Assembly: GCF_019399895.1 (NCBI RefSeq)
Contig: NC_091875.1
Coordinates: 2,108,001-2,172,000, forward strand
DNA length: 64,000 bases
Direction of reading: 5' to 3'
Source of the DNA: Cardiocondyla obscurior
Taxonomy: Eukaryota; Arthropoda; Insecta; Hymenoptera; Formicidae
The translations under genes were made by a program, and so were the position numbers. Below are positions 49,501-63,200 of this stretch, piece after piece (the first letter of the stretch is position 1; the number at the start of each line of letters is the position of its first letter). The notes beneath the pieces were generated by a model. That model saw only the letters and a list, made by a program, of their open reading frames with translations, had not been told where the DNA came from and did no database searches.

Positions 49501-52500
49501 TATAAATCGCAGTTATGTCATCTTATACGTTTTACTTCGATTTTTCAAGGATACGACTCTTTCGTCTTTAACGATACGAAAAGAAACTGCACGAAACGGA
49601 TAAATAAAGTGAGACTTGTCTCGTAAAATTAGTCGCCATTGTTCGAACCGCCGTTCGTCCGTCAATAAATGATACGCCATCGCGAGTTTGCATAATTTTC
49701 TCGGGACCGCGCCTCGTCCACGTGATTCCTTCTATCTCCCTCGCGATCAACGATACGTTTACGCATCTCGTTTCGTCATTGGGGAAAAATCTTGTCCGCG
49801 AAGACGCGGAATCCTACCGTCTTGTCCTCGCGTTTCCGTCACGTCGCGAAGTCGGAGCCTTGAATAGAAAACGCCCGTGCCGATGCCTTGAGGATCCATT
49901 GTCTTCCTACGCTCTTACGCTCGTCCTTCTGTCTCGTTCCTGCTCTCCTTTTTTTTTTTTTTTTTACGCGCCGGAATCGGCATCGCGGAAACAAAGAACC
50001 GTATTCTCGACCGTGAAAGAGAAAACGACGTCGAGAATCAATCCCGATTTTCGTTACACGAAAAATCTGAAATGTGTAAATGAAAAAAATTTAATTGTAC
50101 GTAATCTATAATCTTTCATAATTTTTTAGTAATTTTTATTTTTGAATATTAATTATTTAGTTTTTATTTATTTGTAACCGGACATTTTACGTAATCACTT
50201 GACTAGAAAATATTAAGTTGCACACGCTGCACGTATATTTATCTGAAGGTACTTACTCAACAATTTTTATTCGATTGGAATTATTTCATTTTGCAATTTT
50301 CTTCCACTCTTTGTTTCTTTCTGTGAAGTGCCTTTATTAAAGTAACTACTCGTCACTTCGCGGCCTTGATATAAACGAGTTTTTCCTGGACATTTTGCAA
50401 TCGCGAGGCAATGTCGTTTGCTACGCGATCGCAAATGTGGCTTCCCTTCCGGTCAACGAAGCCAGCCGGATATTGGCGCGGCCAAAGTAGTGAGTCACGC
50501 TTGTATTTAGTGGGGTGGGTTTATGAGGGTGTGCATAATATCGTGGACGAAATTGATCAGCCCCCGAAGGATACTTAGTAGTTACTATTCGGTGCAAACG
50601 ATCTCGTCATTCGGCCTTCGATCAATACCCTGATGAGCCTAGAAAGCTATTCTTCTATTTGATCTTGTTGCTTTAGGAAACGTGATTTTTGCATTATTAT
50701 TATTATTATTTATTTGGGAAAAATATAAAAATTAAGACATTAAAAGTAAAATATTAGTAATATTTTTATAATAATTTTTTAATCATTTATAGTCATTATT
50801 TGTTATTTATATAAGTGGAAATTAGGTCCGAGTTCCCGTTTCGTAATCCAACTTTTAATCTACATTACCTGTTTAGACCGCGTCGAGATTTAATGAAAAT
50901 TGAAATATTGAACTACTATCGGAACGATCAAAATCGTTGGGATTAGCTAATACGGCTCGAGTATTGCAATTAGAACGGCTTGAGACTTGAACTGAAATGC
51001 GAACGAACGGGACAACTGAAACGCTCGTTGGAAGCGAAATCTTTTTGTTTTTCCGACGAACCTCGGTCTTTTCTACTTCTCTCAAGTTTTCAAAGAGTCC
51101 GCCTAAAAATACGACACGGCTCGTTAAGAGAAACAGAATTCTCTTCGTTCTTCGTTTCCCGCGATTCGCCATCGAGACTCGGGAGTCGTCGATTACTTGA
51201 ATTACAATAATTTCTCACATATTTTTCATACGTGACGTCGCGCGAATATAATAACGTTTCGCAACACAAAAAGAAAAAAAAATTGTTTTTAATTAAACAT
51301 CGCGTATAACGTTCCCTCGTAATTATCCTTCAAATTGCTCAACTCTTAAAGAAGATCGACGGCTTGTTTATTCAGTCGGGCAAGAGTCTCTCGAAAATAA
51401 ATTTCCAAAGTTTCTTGCTTCGGAAATTAATGTTCGAATTTGCGAAAGTAACATTTACCGAAGGCCCCGAACGCGCGTTAGTCATTGGAATAAACCATAA
51501 GGGACGAGAGAAAAGAAAGAAAAAAAAAGATATGAGGGAGAATGCGCGAATAGACGGTAGATGAAGAAAAAGAAAAAGCAAGCAACAGTCATATCCGAGA
51601 ATGACTAAACAGAGATCAGAGTCGAGACGAAGCTGCGGCTGCAGCTCGTGGGAGCGTCGCTCGTTCTTTAACCGTCTAGCTCTTCGTTAGGATATAAAGT
51701 GCACGCCAAGTGCATCGGAAGTCCCGCACTTTCTCTCGATTATAGATTCCCCGTTGAATTTCGAGCCGATCCATCATCACTGAAAATTTTATGGGATGAT
51801 CCCTAATTGCGGATGCGGTTAATTGGAAATTCAGAGACAACAGGAAATAATTAATCAGGGAGATAATTGCTACTTGAACGAGTTAAATTTTGCAATCGAA
51901 AGAAAATAACGTCCCGCTTTTGAGAGATGTAACGAGGCTTATCACGAAAATCTTAATTTTTTTTAAAACCCTTCGCGAATTTCGTCTTATTTTATTCCGT
52001 ACAATGAGTCGAAAATAATTTTATTTTATTTTATTAATTAATTAATTAATTTTTTTTATTGCAAAATGTTTTATTAAAAATTTTATCAAACGTTTATTTT
52101 ATATATTAATTTAAAATTTTGAAGAAATTTTAATTTGAAGCATTTTAGACATTTCCGTGCGCTTCTTGTTTCCTTTTCGTAAAAGAAATCGGCGATGTTG
52201 TTTACGCGGCAAATGAAAGTAAACGCGCCGCGTAAGACTCCGGAGTTTATGAACGCATCTTCGCAGGTGATCGCAGCTTCATGTCAAACGGACGTAAATT
52301 GTTATGCGCAATGAGTGCATTCTGCTATTTCTGCTTCGTGCGCGAGATAAAAGGAAACGAACGTGTCGGGCGCGAAAGGCAGAACGACGTTTCCGGAAGA
52401 AATACGAATTTCTTCGTTCGATAATTTCATTCTGATGTAAATCGCACCCTGGCTTTTTCCTAATTACGCACTATATTGCACGTTTTTTTTTTATTAGCGC

Positions 52501-54815
52501 GGCTTGGACTTTATCTTGATCGAATTTCGCACACTTTATCACCTCGCGCTTCAGCCCGTCGCGAATCAACGTATATCACTCGACCCAACTCGACAATTAG
52601 CTTAATTAAGAAGGGATTTAATTTAATTATTAATTAATAAAATATCCATGATTCTTTCTTTAAATTTGTAAATATTTTACTTCGCGGAACAAACGCCACG
52701 CGTCACCTATTCCTTTCGATTCAGCTAATTAAATATTTGAAAACGTTTGAAATCACGAAGCAGGAAATTGAATGAAAGCCCGGCTTTCTTTCTGCATTCT
52801 TATATCTATCAGTACTATCTCAAAACCAATTCTACATCCTTTTTGTGTAACGTTCGCAAACGTAACCGTCGCGTTCCACGCTTCGAACTATTATAATCAG
52901 TATTTCTATTATCATTTCTTCGGCGTAAGTTTGCTCGCTCATCGAACACGTTTACGAGTGAAAAACCTTCGGCCGTTAGGTTTATTCTGGAAATGCGAGA
53001 AACGCAATCGTTTCCGGTAATTTCTGCGCACGATAGCTCGAACCTCTGCCGCCGGTTTCGGCCCCGCGATTCCACTTATCGTCCGTTTTATGCGAGATTC
53101 GATTCGTGCAGACGGATAGTTAGGGCCGAGGAAGCGAGAAGGGCAGCGCGCCGGGACCCGTGGACCAAGGTGATCCAGTGCGAAAGCGAGAGGACCGCTT
53201 ACCGGCCGCGAGGAGATTGACAGGGAAAAAAGAGAGAAAGAGGGGCGAAAAGAAGGCGACGTCGGTGCAAAGAACCTGCGGGATCACGGGTGGATGATTG
53301 GGGCCCTCTGCATCGCGAGCCAAGTGTATCATATCGGCGTGCAAATGTCACGGCAATCGGTCGAGAGCTCACGCGAGACAGGGAGAAACAGCCGAGCCGA
53401 TCGGTAACGACGGGGTAATTAACGGTGATTAGTAGCGGGGTGGAGGGAGGAAAGAAATTCGCGATACGCCGCGTCGGAATCTTTGATGAAAAAAACAAAA
53501 AAAAAAAGAAAAGTGACGAAATGGCGAGCAAAAGTGTTATTGAAGAGCGGTTATTCGCACGATTCGCGCGTGTTCTCGAAGCGCTTTTTTTTTTTTTTCC
53601 TTCCGCCGGCATCAGCGGTAGATTTCTCGAAAAGCCGCCGGGCGCGAGTCCGTGACGAGCGGCCGGTCATCGAAATGGGCGTATATACCTGTGGGAACGT
53701 ATTCACGGATCCTCTCTTCGGCTGTTCAGCCAGTGGAACTGGGAGAAACTACCGGACACGTCGCGCATCTTGGGTAACCCGGCGTCGTGTCGTAATACCT
53801 ATGCTGCCGTTCGAGTGCAGTCGAATGTGTACAGTTGTATCGAGAACGATATCTAGCATTAAGCTCTCTCGTTCTCGGCGTAGGCGCCGCGAAAGCCGAT
53901 TACGAGAGAAAAAAAAAAAGAAAAAAAAGTTGTACGTATATAAATATATATATATATTTTTTTTTTCTTAATTTTTCTTTAATAATTTTACAAATTTTTT
54001 CAAATTAAGTTTAAAAAGAAAGAGACGCTGCAACTTGAAGGATTAAAAGGAAATTGTATAAAATAAAAATTCTATTCGATTTTTGTCTTTAATTAAAATT
54101 CACGCCGCATAGGAATAGGCAAACGAACGAATACGTGGCTGTTATTTTAAGACGCTACTGTAACTCGCATAAATTCATCAATGTTTCCCAGCGAGCGGGT
54201 GCGATAAATCTCTGACAAAGACGGTATATAAAGAAATAGTTAATGACATCGAAACGCGGATGAATTATCGATAGTAAAATAAAAAAGAAAAAAGAATTAT
54301 CATTAATTATGAAAATATTTTTATTTTATGTATTTAATTGGTTTTTTTTTTTTTTTTCTTTACTTCTCAGAAGCACTTACATAAACCTATACATTATGTA
54401 TCACGGTTTTGCCGCGCCGCAACTCGAAAAGTTTAAGGAAAGTACTCTCGGTCGTGTCGCATCGCGGCGTTTATTGCAATAACAGTAAACCAGTGGTGGA
54501 ATCGGTTACTATCCCCCGTTCGTGCCAGCACCGACGGCGCTTTTAACGATTTCGCGATGCCGGCGCGCGTTTACAAATTTTATAGCCTCCGTATCTCGCG
54601 GCGCGACCGTTATAAGGCCTGGGTGAGAGAAGCGCACCGGACGATAAAGTTATGAAATTTTATTCGCGCAAGCCAATCGCGATTATCTCCATTTATTGTC
54701 TTTTCGATTGCGTTGCGCAACTTGCGTCGCTCTATCGCCCGTATTACGCGCAATTATTCCGCCGAAATTACGCTAAATGATACGTTGATACACGCGGACT
54801 GAAATGAGAGGCTGG

Positions 54816-54846
54816 GTCCGTGAGAGGATCCACTTCTCTCACGGGC
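54816..54846. repeat. Hairpin 1: 11-bp inverted repeat
   Basis: Arms 54816-54826 (GTCCGTGAGAG) and 54836-54846 (CTCTCACGGGC) pair over 11 positions, with one G-T pair, around a 9-base loop. It lies 25 bases before a second, larger hairpin. Confidence 0.65.
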
Positions 54847-54870
54847 TTCGGAAGCGGCTGAAGATTGATT

Positions 54871-54930
54871 GCGTTCAAGAGACACAACCGATCACTGAGT
54901 GCTCAGTGATCGGTTGTTTCTTCTGAATGC
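54871..54930. repeat. Hairpin 2: 16-bp perfect inverted repeat with imperfect extension
   Basis: Arms 54884-54899 (ACAACCGATCACTGAG) and 54902-54917 are exact reverse complements separated by only two bases. Pairing continues imperfectly outward (GCGTTCA at 54871 with TGAATGCG near 54923-54930), giving a stem of about 29 bases. The two-base loop argues against a conventional microRNA precursor. Confidence 0.75.
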
Positions 54931-57900
54931 GTTCATTATATTTTTACTCGACATATTTCTTTCCTTAATTTTTTTTTTTTTTTTTTTTGTGTTCGGGAAA
55001 TTTTATCTTGCTTCTCTCAGTTCTCGAGCTGCGCTTTCAAGTATTTAGTCGTTGGCGAGCGTTTACGCGCAAAATCCACGAGATGAGCTCGCGTTCTCGC
55101 GGCATATCCGACACGTGTACGCACGTGTCGATAGTCGCGGACGGTTCGTTTTTCTTTGTGGTTTTGCCGCTGTCAGGGTGCTCCTGCAGCGTGCAGGATG
55201 ACACGGGGACAGGCCAACGGGAATCTCGACGCGAGCAAAGACCGCCCGCTCGCTGTTTGCGCGCCGCAGGTTGCATAACGGTCCACGCAGCATCCAGGGT
55301 ATGCAGTGTCCGACACCGGGAAGAAGGAACCGTGTCGAGGCGACACGCGCGTATAAACTGTAATAAAAATTTCGCTAATTTTATTCCCCGAACGGTCTTG
55401 AAATTTTTGTCTTGAGGGGGAGGGAGGAAGAAGGAGATTTTTAATTGGAAAACTTGAATTATTTTCTCGCGAGCGGATAAACAATTAATCGCGAATAAAG
55501 CTTGATCTTCGCCGTGATATTCTGCGTGGTGAAAGTCAGACTGAAACCTAATAGCAAATGTGTCTATGTATGCATTATTAATACGTGATTTGACCTAATA
55601 ATCGCGTAATGAATATATTTGCGTGTACGCTTATGCGTAACGCTTGTCACATGCCGTTTCGCGAAGTATATAACCAGTTAACCGTGCGCGTTACTTCATT
55701 TCGCGACTTTTACCGGTCGCCAAATTGCAAAGCCATATGCGTAAACGGCTCGTCATCGCAAACTCGCTTACCTTGATGAGCTCGAAATTGTGCTCGCGTA
55801 TTAATTTAGCGGAGGTCGCGATTGGATGGGACGCGATCGCTATTGAATGCGAATTGTAACTCGTCGGTTAATAACCCTGGCGTTTAGTTCTACTTTTGCA
55901 TAGATTGTTGTTCAATATCGACGCGACGCAGCTCAAGAAGCAAATCTTACTTGAAACATTATAAATTATAAATACAAGGTTTACGAGAAATCCTTTCTAA
56001 TTACTGACAATGGTACGACTTGTGTTTGCTCGAGTGACTTGTAATGTCATAGAATTTCCACAAATTGTACGACGATCTCGCTCGCTAACGCGTTGTCTGC
56101 TTAAATCAAGGTGAAATTGCGCACCGTGGTGTGTGCGGGCCTCGATGGATTCATTATAATTCACCGACCCAGCCAACCGGAACCTCGCGACAGTTCGTTA
56201 ACGTGGGAAACAGTGGCTTGTAACTTGACAGGGAGCGAATTCAAGGATACCTCTCTCGGTTAATAAAAAAAAAAATTTTTTCTTTTTTAATACACATATA
56301 TATATACGAAACAATTGGTTTTGCTTGACGATATCTCGATACAACAAAAGTCGTTCGGAACTAATTACTTCGCGTTTGCTTTTCTTTCAAAGTAGAAGAA
56401 ACGTTGGCGAGGAATTAAGATTTCGCGGATGATCGGAACTGGGATATGTTATAAGAGGTTGATGATCGTCAGGATGAATTCCGTGAAGCATTGGCCAGTC
56501 GACTCGTGTGGCCGGTGGTCGATGGTCGAACGGTACCACATAGAAACGCGCGACGACTTAAGTCCCTCTTCTCTCTCCGTCTCCCCGATCTCCCTCGTTG
56601 CGTGTTACTCTTTGAGTCTCCTTTAAAACCTCGTCTACTCGGTGAGGTTCTCGCCAAGGTCCGATTCGTGTCCGACCGCAAACGACTTCCTTCGCGAAAG
56701 CACGAAAGCCGCTTGTCGTTTCCACCTTTTCCACGCGACAATATTGTCGCGCGGCGGCCCGAGGTGCTTGTCTCCACTTTCAATTAATCTTTCGAGTACG
56801 TTGAACTATCGCGAGGAGCTCTTCGGTTCATCATTGCGCGTCGTTGCCGCTAATACTTGACGAGATTAACGTGATTTCTGTCTTTCGCGGCAATTTATTA
56901 TGTCGTTACAGCTCCCTCGAAACTGAACGTCTCGTTATTTCCTCGGTACGCTTGCAAATTACCATCGAATTATCAACGATAACTAACTAAAACAGCGATT
57001 CATTGTATTATCGATACTTAAACTTTTTTTTTTTACGTATAAAATTATTCATTGAAATATCCGAACGCAGGGAAGTCAAATACGAAGGCGAAATATTTTT
57101 GCGCTAGACAGATGTTTGCACGTGTCTCATTGCTTTTTTTAATTACGCCGATATATGTCGTCGGCTCGAGGCGCGTGCCTCGTATTTTTTCTTTTTTTTT
57201 TGTACTACATCCTTTACCGTGGTATCACCGCAGATGAATCCCGAGCCCGTCAAGAATGGAGAAACACCAGGAATTTTTTCCGTCAGCATTAAATTTTCAT
57301 CAGACGCAATTAAATTCGTATCACTCCAGTGACGGGACTTCTGCGAAGGGGACGCGAGAGAGGACGCGAATAAAGCCACCGTAGGATCATTAAAAGTTAT
57401 ACGCGTCTCGTCAACCGCTTGTTAATAAAAATGCCTGCCGGTTGCAATAAAATTAAGATAAAAGCGCCTCCAAATTCGCGCGATTGATCGTTCGGCGCGA
57501 ATGCATAATGCCTATCGCGGCGGCCGCTGACTGGCATAAAGGACTACGGTATTCGCGAAATGCAGATGTTAGTCGAAGCAGAACCCGAAGAGAAAGAGCA
57601 TAGAACTTTTTATTGATTCGCGCGTGAAATACCAGGTTTAGAGTCGCTTCTCTCGGCGCTTTTGAAGGGATTCGAATGCATTTCCATTGAAATATGAAAT
57701 ACTTATGCTCTTCTGAAGTTTTACGAGTGACGGGAGAATGTATAAACTTTGAAAGCCCTAAAAGGTATCGTGAAACAGGAAGAGAAGACTGTTTGCTGTG
57801 CATTCTTTTATATTAATGCGACTCTTTGTCTTGTACATGAATTTAATTTATCATTGCGTAGCTTATTATTATTATTATTATTTTTTTTTTTTTTTTGCGA

Positions 57901-60237
57901 ATTTACGAACAATAAGGTATTTATAAAATTATTATAATTATAGTATGTGTGGCGTTGAAAAATGTTTTTAAGACAATTACGTCTTACACAATATTAAAAA
58001 ACTACCTCACTTTCATACATTAAGGGCACTCGCTTTGTAAAAAATCTCAAAGACTCGGACTTTCTGATTCCATTTACGTGCAACAACCTAATAGTTTATC
58101 CGCGCGATTCAGGGTCCAGTTTAAAGAGAGATGGAAAGATGTTCGTTCCGCGGAATGACGGGAGGGGAAAGAAAAAGATCCGGCGAGTCAAGGATCTAGC
58201 GGGATGACTCGCGACCTCGATGATGCGCGTCCTCGACAATTTGCGTCCTTGATTCGACCAGGTTGATGATTTAACGAGCCGCGTACCGCGCGATCTGCGA
58301 AATCTGGATTCATTCCCGGCGATGACACGCGCGATTGTCGGGTTACGCGGTGTCGGCCGTGTTCTTGCAACAGCTTTAATTAGAAAGGATGAAATCGGTG
58401 CAAAATACCCGGGCGCGGAAATAATAAGAATAAATTTGCTTCGGGAATAATACGGAGGATGCGTGACATAATCAGTAAACGACATCCTTTAAGTATCGCC
58501 TTTTCTGGCGTTACGTAAACGTTTTCTTTTTTTTTTTTTTTCAACGAAAGTTTCAGGAATATACAAGCGCATATTGAAACTAATATAATATTCGATATAT
58601 GAAAATATTTTTAGATTAATTTTAATTACGATTCAATTTACTTTCCATCTTGTTTTTAATAATTTTTTGAAGCAATCTTTGTTTTTTTTTAAGCCCGTGC
58701 TTTATCGTTCTGCGAAAAGATTAAATTTCTCAAACTCGCCGACGTTGATTCCCATACTTAAATGCCGCGTTAAGTTCATTTTTTCGAAAACTTTCGCGCA
58801 TTTTACTGAAGATCTATCGCACGGCTCGAAGCGGTGTGCAAATGCTCGGACGTCGTTTATTTTCGAAATATATATTCTGCCGGGGACGGAAGGCAATTTA
58901 TTACAACTCGTTCGCGCCGATATTCTTACCGGAAGCCCGCGGCTGAATTAATACGCGGGCGAGAAAGGGCAGACGGGCACTTCGAGAAACGCCATTTGTC
59001 ATCCCGGCTTATCTGCGCTGGTTTTCCCGCGGGGAGAAAATTATAAATGCATTTTCATTGCGCGCCGCGCTATTGTATCGCAAATCGAGGCCGTACGGAG
59101 GTCTATTAAATCGCGAGGATTTAGAAAAGAAAGGATGGAAAGTTGTGCCGCGCGATGGAAGGATCGTGTACTCGGGGATCACAGCGGGTCGTTCGTTTGT
59201 CTCGCGAGCGCAATCGTCACGCAATGCGAGAAACGGATTACACGTTGGGAAAAAAGAATAAAAAAAAAAAAGGTGTAGCGAAAACACCTGCGAGGCCAAG
59301 TTCGCACCTGCGAATGCGACAGACACGAAGATTAAACTGATAACATTAAATTAAAAAGAAATGAGAAATGAACGATGAGCTAATGACGTGCATGTGTTCA
59401 TTTAAATTAAATTTAAACCAGTTGATTGGTTTAAATATTGTATAATTATTATTAAAGCGTTGATTGTAAAAAATTATTGAAATCATTATTCAACGCGCTT
59501 GGCGACATTTTTTTTTATTATTAATTTCTTTTTTAATTTTTTATTCATCAATACGTGGCTAATCGAGCCAGGTTCGGTTCGAGAAAGCTGCAGCTCGATC
59601 ACGTCATCCGAATCCCGCGGGATCGTAACGGCGTAAATAAATAAATTAGAAAATTGCGCGCGAAAAGAGCTCGGACCTCCTGTCACTCGCGGCAGCGGCG
59701 GCTGCAATCGACTGATAAGCGTGAAATCTAACGAGCGTGAAGCAGGATTACGCAAAGTACGCCACGGAAACGCTCCCGAGAAATGGTAACGATAAAAAGC
59801 GACTCTTATTCTCGTCCTGTCGCCGCCGCGCGAATGTCTATTTTTGCTCCTTATCAGTTTCTCCGCGGTGCTGATACAAGCTTGCGGTGCAATCGCGCGC
59901 GGATCGTCGCGAGTGATTTTCGAATCACGGAAGAATCGATCGTGGCGCGAGTGAATTAATTTAACGGAGGTCCAACGAGAGGGAGCGATCGGCTCCCGCA
60001 CTCACGAGAGGGAAAACCGCCGGAACGAAGCGTGAAGTATCGTCGCGGTCGTCGCGAATTTCGAACGAACGACGAGCCCGCGACGCATAATACCTGTCGC
60101 GCTCGTAACGAGAGGAAAGAAAAAGAGATAACAGCCGGCCGGAAATCATTAATGTCTTCCCGATAAGCAGAAAAAAGTAGCGCGTTTGTTAACGCTCAAG
60201 CGAGTACGGCGTTTATGCCTTATCTTTTCGAAGCAAG

Positions 60238-60255
60238 CGGAACGCGAGCGTTCCG
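60238..60255. repeat. Short 8-bp inverted repeat
   Basis: CGGAACGC and GCGTTCCG are separated by two bases in a CpG-rich block. No function is evident. Confidence 0.5.
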
Positions 60256-63200
60256 CCGTGAAGTGCGCGAGCATTTCACCCGGTCGCTTTCGCAAGTCAG
60301 TTTACAATATCGCGTGCTCAAAAAAAAAAAAAAAAAAAAAAACTAAATAAATAAAAGAGGAGGAAAAAATAGCTCGACTCTTTTGGGGAAAACGCCCGAT
60401 CGCGTTTGTAATTAAATCTGTCTGGCTTGACGCGCGGGTGATTCAGCCGCGCGAGGCGAGAAGAACTTTGCGGCGGAATAACGCGCCGCAGTGGCCGCTC
60501 CACACTTTTCTCTTATGTAACGTAGATCGGAGTTTCTGCTCGGTGTAGCGTGCACCCATGGCAGGCCGCGTGTCCGGGGAACAAAACCAGCGGGCGAGAA
60601 GACGCATTGTCTTTCGGTAAACTTAGCCTCTTTGTCCAGTCAGAAGTCCGGAATCCAGGACGGTCCCCGAATTTCTTTCTCTAACGCGCGCGACACTCTA
60701 CTAACTCCGGTAATGATCGCTGACCTTTCCCTGGCTCCCGTGCGCGATATTCCTGATATTTACGGAGGATAATTGAGCGCAGCGAAATGAAAATTTTTCC
60801 TTCGATCGATCGCGCAGATTCTCTTTCTTGTTATACCGTCTTGTAATTAATTTTAAAATTAAAGTATAACAACAAAGCTGAGTCGTTGCGTAATTGAATT
60901 ATGTAAAAGGGTTCTGCATTGGTGGATTTTTATTAATTTTTTTTTTTTACTTTTTTCCTTGTTATAAATTTTATTTGATTTTAATTCAAATTAAAAGTCA
61001 TTATTTTTTTTTTTTTTTTTTTTTTTTTTATTGCGTAATTTTAATTGTACAGGAACGAGATCTTAAAATGTCAGTGCCTGGTGCTTATGTTATTATTTAA
61101 TGAAATGTATGAAACGGAAATTTAATTTCGCTTAGTTTGTATGAACAGCACTTTAATAATCAGCACATCCGTCAAAGTACTTTCGTGCGATCGTAGCGCT
61201 GCGAATGTGCGCAATAACGCCGGTATTTAATTCCCTTCCGGGTTATTAGTTTTTCAAACGCGAACATCAACGCTATTTTCACGTCATGTTACACAAAAGA
61301 TCAATTATATCTATAAAATTCTTGCCTTTGACTTTTATTCTTAGCTTCTGTCTGTATAACAGAAAATCGAACGAAAGTCCTTTGGGATCCATCTTAAGGA
61401 TTATTTTCAGTTCGGAATCTTTCAGATGTCGATTCGAATTACATAGAACAGTGTCAAGGAAAAACGCGAGAAAAATCGGAGCAAGTCGATCGCCTTGTAA
61501 CGCGACGGCTCTCGCGTTTATTATTCATCTCGCGTATTGTTGCCAGCTGTGCCTCTTTCTTTTTTTTTTTTTCCTGCGCCGACTCGGGGTTAGCACAAGC
61601 CCGCGCGACGAAAGTGACATCATATTCTTCGGGCAAAGAGCCAGTTGTCATTGACTCTGATACCGGTTTCCTCAGGCCGGCCGTGGAACCTTCGACGCGA
61701 TCGCCGGGTTAGATCGTAACCTTAGGAAAACGAGTTCACACGCCTTCCCTCATCTGCCTCTTTCCCGATTAAAGTAGACGTCTGATAAGCACCTGCTATC
61801 GATGCCTTCCTCCTTGGCACCTGATAAAGAGACGTCGCTTCGGCAATTAGCCTAATTATTATAATTCAGCATCGCAAATGCAAATTAAGCGGGAATGCCT
61901 CTCAGCTGGGAACGGGATTAACTTACTCCGGCTAGCGGTCGCTCGGTTAAGTTAGCAGCGTGTATTCGGTAGCACGAGGATATCAAATACAGAGGATGCC
62001 CCGGAACCGATTGGTCTCCTTAATTACGGCTTTTTCTTTTTTTTTTCTTTTTTTTTTTTTTCGCTTAATTCACAGCGAGAACCACGCTTTAAGATCTCTC
62101 TTGCCTTCACCCGTGCGCTTCCCATCTCTTCCTCACCTTTATTTCGCCGCGAGATGCGGGAAGGGCTCTCACCTTTCACCCGAGGTAACTGTACAATAAC
62201 GTAGCACTCGGGAAACGGACTACGGCGCAACCGATAGAGGTAAACAGCTGCTGTGGACGGCCGCAATCATCCACGGTTCGACTACGTGCTGGCGACGACG
62301 TAGCGCACGAAGTGGCTGATAACGCTAATAACGGCACCGCAATAAATACGGGAAAACCGCGACGCAGCAGCTCTCGCCCGCGTAATTGAGCGCTGTAAAA
62401 GATTTAGCAAACCGCGCCGTCTTCCAAGTGGTGCGATTTGCGCGTCCGGCGTAGAGACGCGCGTCTCGTTACCTTTGTCTCCCGGTACGTTTCGCCCCGG
62501 CGGCTAATCGCCGCACATCGAACGCGTCAGGATGAAAGCCTGCTAACCTGATTAACATAGAAAGGAAAATTTGCATGCGTACAATGCGAGTTACGAGAAG
62601 CAGGGATCCAACGATGGTATCTTCAGCAACGTCCTGACTCACTGGGTCAAGATTTTCCTTGTTTTTCAGTCTCCTTTCCGGTATCGCATTAACAAAAAAA
62701 ATAATATGTAACATCCTAAAAAAAAAAAAGAAGCTAAATAATTAATTAAAAATAAATACAAAGTTGATAAAGTAATTTTCGTATTGTTATCCGAAGATTT
62801 TCTGTGTCGCGGCAAACGGGGTGTATTACAAATTATCGTGCAATTAGATTCCGCATCGTTTGCAAAGATTTAATTTGTCCAGTCTTGTCCGTCGAGGTTT
62901 GAACAAGTGTGCCTCAATTTCACCCTGCAGAAATACGGAAAATCGGAGCATGCCGTGCACATTGTAACGTGCCTCGCTCTTCGCGCGAGCACTACGCGAT
63001 CGGGACACGAGAGCGTGGGTGCATCGCGAGTAAACGTGTCGAGAAGGGGCCTCGATGATCGAAGTGAAAGTCCGGGGACTCGGCTCGGCACGGAGGCGCG
63101 TTCAGTCTCGCCGCGATCTTCGCGGCAAGTGTTTTGCGCTGGTCCCCGATCTCCGCGGATTATTGATTGAGCTTTGTACGTTGCCGACGATGCGAGGTCT

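Noticed and set aside
55772..55860. Minus-strand segment open for about 30 codons and ending in a strong AAG|GTAAGC donor (ending AKLIREHNFELIK)
   Set aside because: It looks protein-like, but there is no ATG, an in-frame stop lies just upstream, and no convincing acceptor occurs between that stop and the segment.
60297..60302. TCAGTT initiator-like motif in a CpG-rich block
   Set aside because: A six-base match alone, with no donor or coding exon following it.
62469..62714. 81-codon minus-strand frame with a possible donor at its end
   Set aside because: No domain, no acceptor partner and no neighbouring exon could be found.
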